Origin: Candidatus Krumholzibacteriia bacterium
GTDB taxonomy: Bacteria > Krumholzibacteriota > Krumholzibacteriia > G020349025
Direction: 5' to 3'
DNA: 16,479 bases
Assembly: GCA_035649275.1 (NCBI GenBank)
Contig: DASRJW010000059.1
Span: forward strand, 1 to 16,479
Positions 15,473-16,479 of this stretch are shown here, piece after piece (position 1 is the stretch's first letter; every line of letters starts with the position of its first letter). A program made the translations under genes and the position numbers. A model generated the notes under the pieces. That model saw only the letters and a list, made by a program, of their open reading frames with translations. It ran no database searches and was not told where the DNA came from.

Positions 15473-15994
15473 ATGCGCCACCGTAAATCAGTCGCCAAGC
15501 TGGGCAGGACGCAGGCGCACCGGCGCGCCATGCTGCGCAACATGGTGACCTCGTTGCTGCGCCACGAGCGCATCCGCACCACGGCGCCGAAGGCGAAGGT
15601 GGCGCGGCGGTACGCGGAGCGCATGATCACACTGGGCAAGCGCGGCGACCTGCATGCGCGGCGCCAGGCGGCGACCTTCATCATCGACGAGACGGTGCTG
15701 AAGAAGCTCTTCGACGAGCTGGCGCCCAAGTTCGAGGAACGCAAGGGCGGCTACACGCGCCTCATGCGCACCGGACTCCGCAAGGGGGATGGCGCCGACA
15801 TGGCCATCCTCGAGCTGGTCACCCAGTCGGAGCCGCGCAAGAAGAAGGGCAACCGCAAGACCTCGGCCCATCTCGCGCCGTTCAAGACGGGGGAGGCCGG
15901 GAAGGGCAAGCGCAAGCGGGCGGCCAAGAAGCCCACCAAGGCGTCTCCCAAGGCCTCGAAGGACGCCGGCGAGGGCGCGGCGGCGGGGGCGTAG
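15473..15994 (+). CDS. rplQ: 50S ribosomal protein L17 with basic C-terminal extension
   Basis: L17 lies on the 50S surface near the exit tunnel. The core (about 1-118) is normal: [24 protein letters not shown], then [36 protein letters not shown], and [25 protein letters not shown]. The protein is 173 residues, against about 115-130 commonly. The last 50 residues are a Lys/Ala-rich disordered tail ([20 protein letters not shown], key feature repeated Lys with Ala/Pro/Ser) ending in Gly/Ala. It is the last gene of the operon, with inverted repeats and the terminator downstream. Confidence 0.96.
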   Translation: MRHRKSVAKLGRTQAHRRAMLRNMVTSLLRHERIRTTAPKAKVARRYAERMITLGKRGDLHARRQAATFIIDETVLKKLFDELAPKFEERKGGYTRLMRTGLRKGDGADMAILELVTQSEPRKKKGNRKTSAHLAPFKTGEAGKGKRKRAAKKPTKASPKASKDAGEGAAAGA

Positions 15995-15995
15995 C

Positions 15996-16032
15996 CCTCG
16001 GCACCGCTCGCGGCCCGTCGACGGGCCCGAGG
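15996..16032. repeat. Nested inverted repeat downstream of rplQ
   Basis: The arms cctcgg (15996-16001) and ccgagg (16027-16032) enclose a perfect 16-nt palindrome, ggcccgtcgacgggcc (16012-16027, sharing one base with the outer arm). The RNA could form a 6-bp hairpin with a tcga loop inside a larger stem. There is no T-run, so it is not itself a terminator. It may act as a 3' stability element just before the real terminator. Confidence 0.45.
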
Positions 16033-16068
16033 TCAAGGCTCTGTCGAGCTCATAGGTGTTCGCACTCG

Positions 16069-16110
16069 GCCCCGCCCTGGGCACTGTTCAGGGCGGGGCT
16101 TCTTCTTTCT
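16069..16110 (+). terminator. Rho-independent terminator of the superoperon
   Basis: A perfect 11-bp stem, gccccgccctg (16069-16079) with cagggcggggc (16089-16099), has a 9-nt loop and is followed directly by the T-rich run ttcttctttct (16100-16110). It lies 75 nt after the rplQ stop and ends the rightward transcript. On the minus strand the bases after the stem are not T-rich, so it is mainly a one-way terminator, though it lies in the convergent gap. Confidence 0.9.
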
Positions 16111-16168
16111 GAACCAGCTCCTCTGTCTGTGGCCAGGCTCATGGGTCCGCGTCGCCTGGGGCAGCTAC

Positions 16169-16479
16169 TTATGTGCATTCGAACACGCTTTTGTCCGGAC
16201 GCTCGGGCCTCCACGCTCCCACACCGGCGAGTTCTCCCGGCTCGAGCTGCCTCTCGTTGCGGTACCAGGTGGCGAGCTCTTCGCATCCCAAACGCCAATA
16301 CACATCGAGAGGCGCTCGACCCCAGCAGTGCGCCAATACCCCGTGCTCTCCCTCCCTGTGGTGGAAGTCGCAGAGCGAGAGCTTGTTCCATTCCTCGTCC
16401 CCGCCCTGATGGGAGCGGTAGTGCAGGTGGTGCACCTGCAGTCGCGATCGGGCCGTGCAGCCCGGTGCCTGGCACCGGT
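16169..16479 (-). CDS. HNH endonuclease-domain protein, C-terminal fragment (5' end outside window)
   Basis: The visible 102 residues contain a full HNH/McrA-type nuclease core. A CxxxxC pair (CQAPGC, residues 2-7 of the fragment) is followed by LQVHHLHYRSHQGGDEEWNKL, with catalytic HH at 16-17 and Asn at 31. Then LCDFHHREGEH (35-45) carries the second Cys and His pairs. The tail GRAPLDVYWRLG and a hydrophilic end resemble the HNH proteins often found downstream of DUF222-like domains. The N-terminal part is cut off, so the full domain make-up is unknown. Base composition looks less GC-rich than the operon. The gene converges on the ribosomal operon and stops at TAA (16171-16169). Its substrate and role are not known. 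Confidence 0.85.
   Translation of the reverse strand, partial: RCQAPGCTARSRLQVHHLHYRSHQGGDEEWNKLSLCDFHHREGEHGVLAHCWGRAPLDVYWRLGCEELATWYRNERQLEPGELAGVGAWRPERPDKSVFECT

Noticed and set aside
16173-16409. A plus-strand ORF opposite the HNH gene.
   Set aside because: Its Ser/Pro-rich translation has no recognisable domain and lies antisense to the HNH core.
16050-16475. A 141-residue minus-strand ORF overlapping the HNH gene.
   Set aside because: It runs through the terminator stem, and the conserved HNH motif is in a different frame, so it is a shadow.
1-16479. CRISPR arrays, tRNA or rRNA genes, insertion sequences and attachment sites.
   Set aside because: I saw no spaced direct repeats, tRNA-like cloverleaf with T-loop sequence, transposase or target-site duplication. 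Apart from the HNH fragment the window is core housekeeping sequence.

Overview
The window is one continuous, rightward ribosomal-protein superoperon from a high-GC bacterium. It holds the 3' end of tuf, then the S10, spc and alpha gene clusters joined end to end: rpsJ-rplCDWB-rpsS-rplV-rpsC-rplP-rpmC-rpsQ-rplNXE-rpsN-rpsH-rplFR-rpsE-rpmD-rplO-secY-adk-map-infA-rpmJ-rpsMKD-rpoA-rplQ. It closes with a strong intrinsic terminator and then a convergent, truncated HNH-endonuclease gene on the minus strand. Gene order is fully canonical and every gene looks intact except the two cut by the window edges.

Organism: a bacterium with very high GC, four TTG starts and several GTG starts. It has zinc-ribbon forms of S14, S4, L36 and adenylate kinase, and adk-map-infA-rpmJ lies between secY and rpsM. 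That arrangement argues against Gamma- or Betaproteobacteria and suits many other phyla. The style of RpoA, L2 and the HNH protein suggests an uncultivated FCB-like or deltaproteobacteria-like lineage (for example Eisenbacteria, Krumholzibacteriota, Gemmatimonadota or Myxococcota), but this placement is only an inference.

Layout: 1-154 tuf end; 174-5399 S10 cluster; 5396-10976 spc cluster ending in secY; 10989-12776 adk, map, infA, rpmJ; 12831-15994 alpha cluster; 15995-16168 intergenic DNA with inverted repeats and the terminator; 16169-16479 HNH gene fragment. Spacing is tight (many ATGA/GTGA overlaps) up to infA. From infA onward the spacers widen (49, 54, 58 and 153 nt) and hold GC-rich hairpins and a tandem duplication of the rpsK 3' end. 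Products: 27 ribosomal proteins, IF-1, the RNA polymerase alpha subunit, the SecY translocon channel, methionine aminopeptidase and adenylate kinase, i.e. translation, transcription, nascent-chain export, N-terminal processing and nucleotide balance.

I do not see a novel multi-gene system. The points most worth a second look are the 33-bp tandem duplication across the rpsK stop codon, lysine-rich appendages on L5, L22, L29 and L17 (three of them near the peptide exit tunnel), and the hairpin-bearing rpsD-rpoA spacer, which also contains a doubtful 47-codon ORF.
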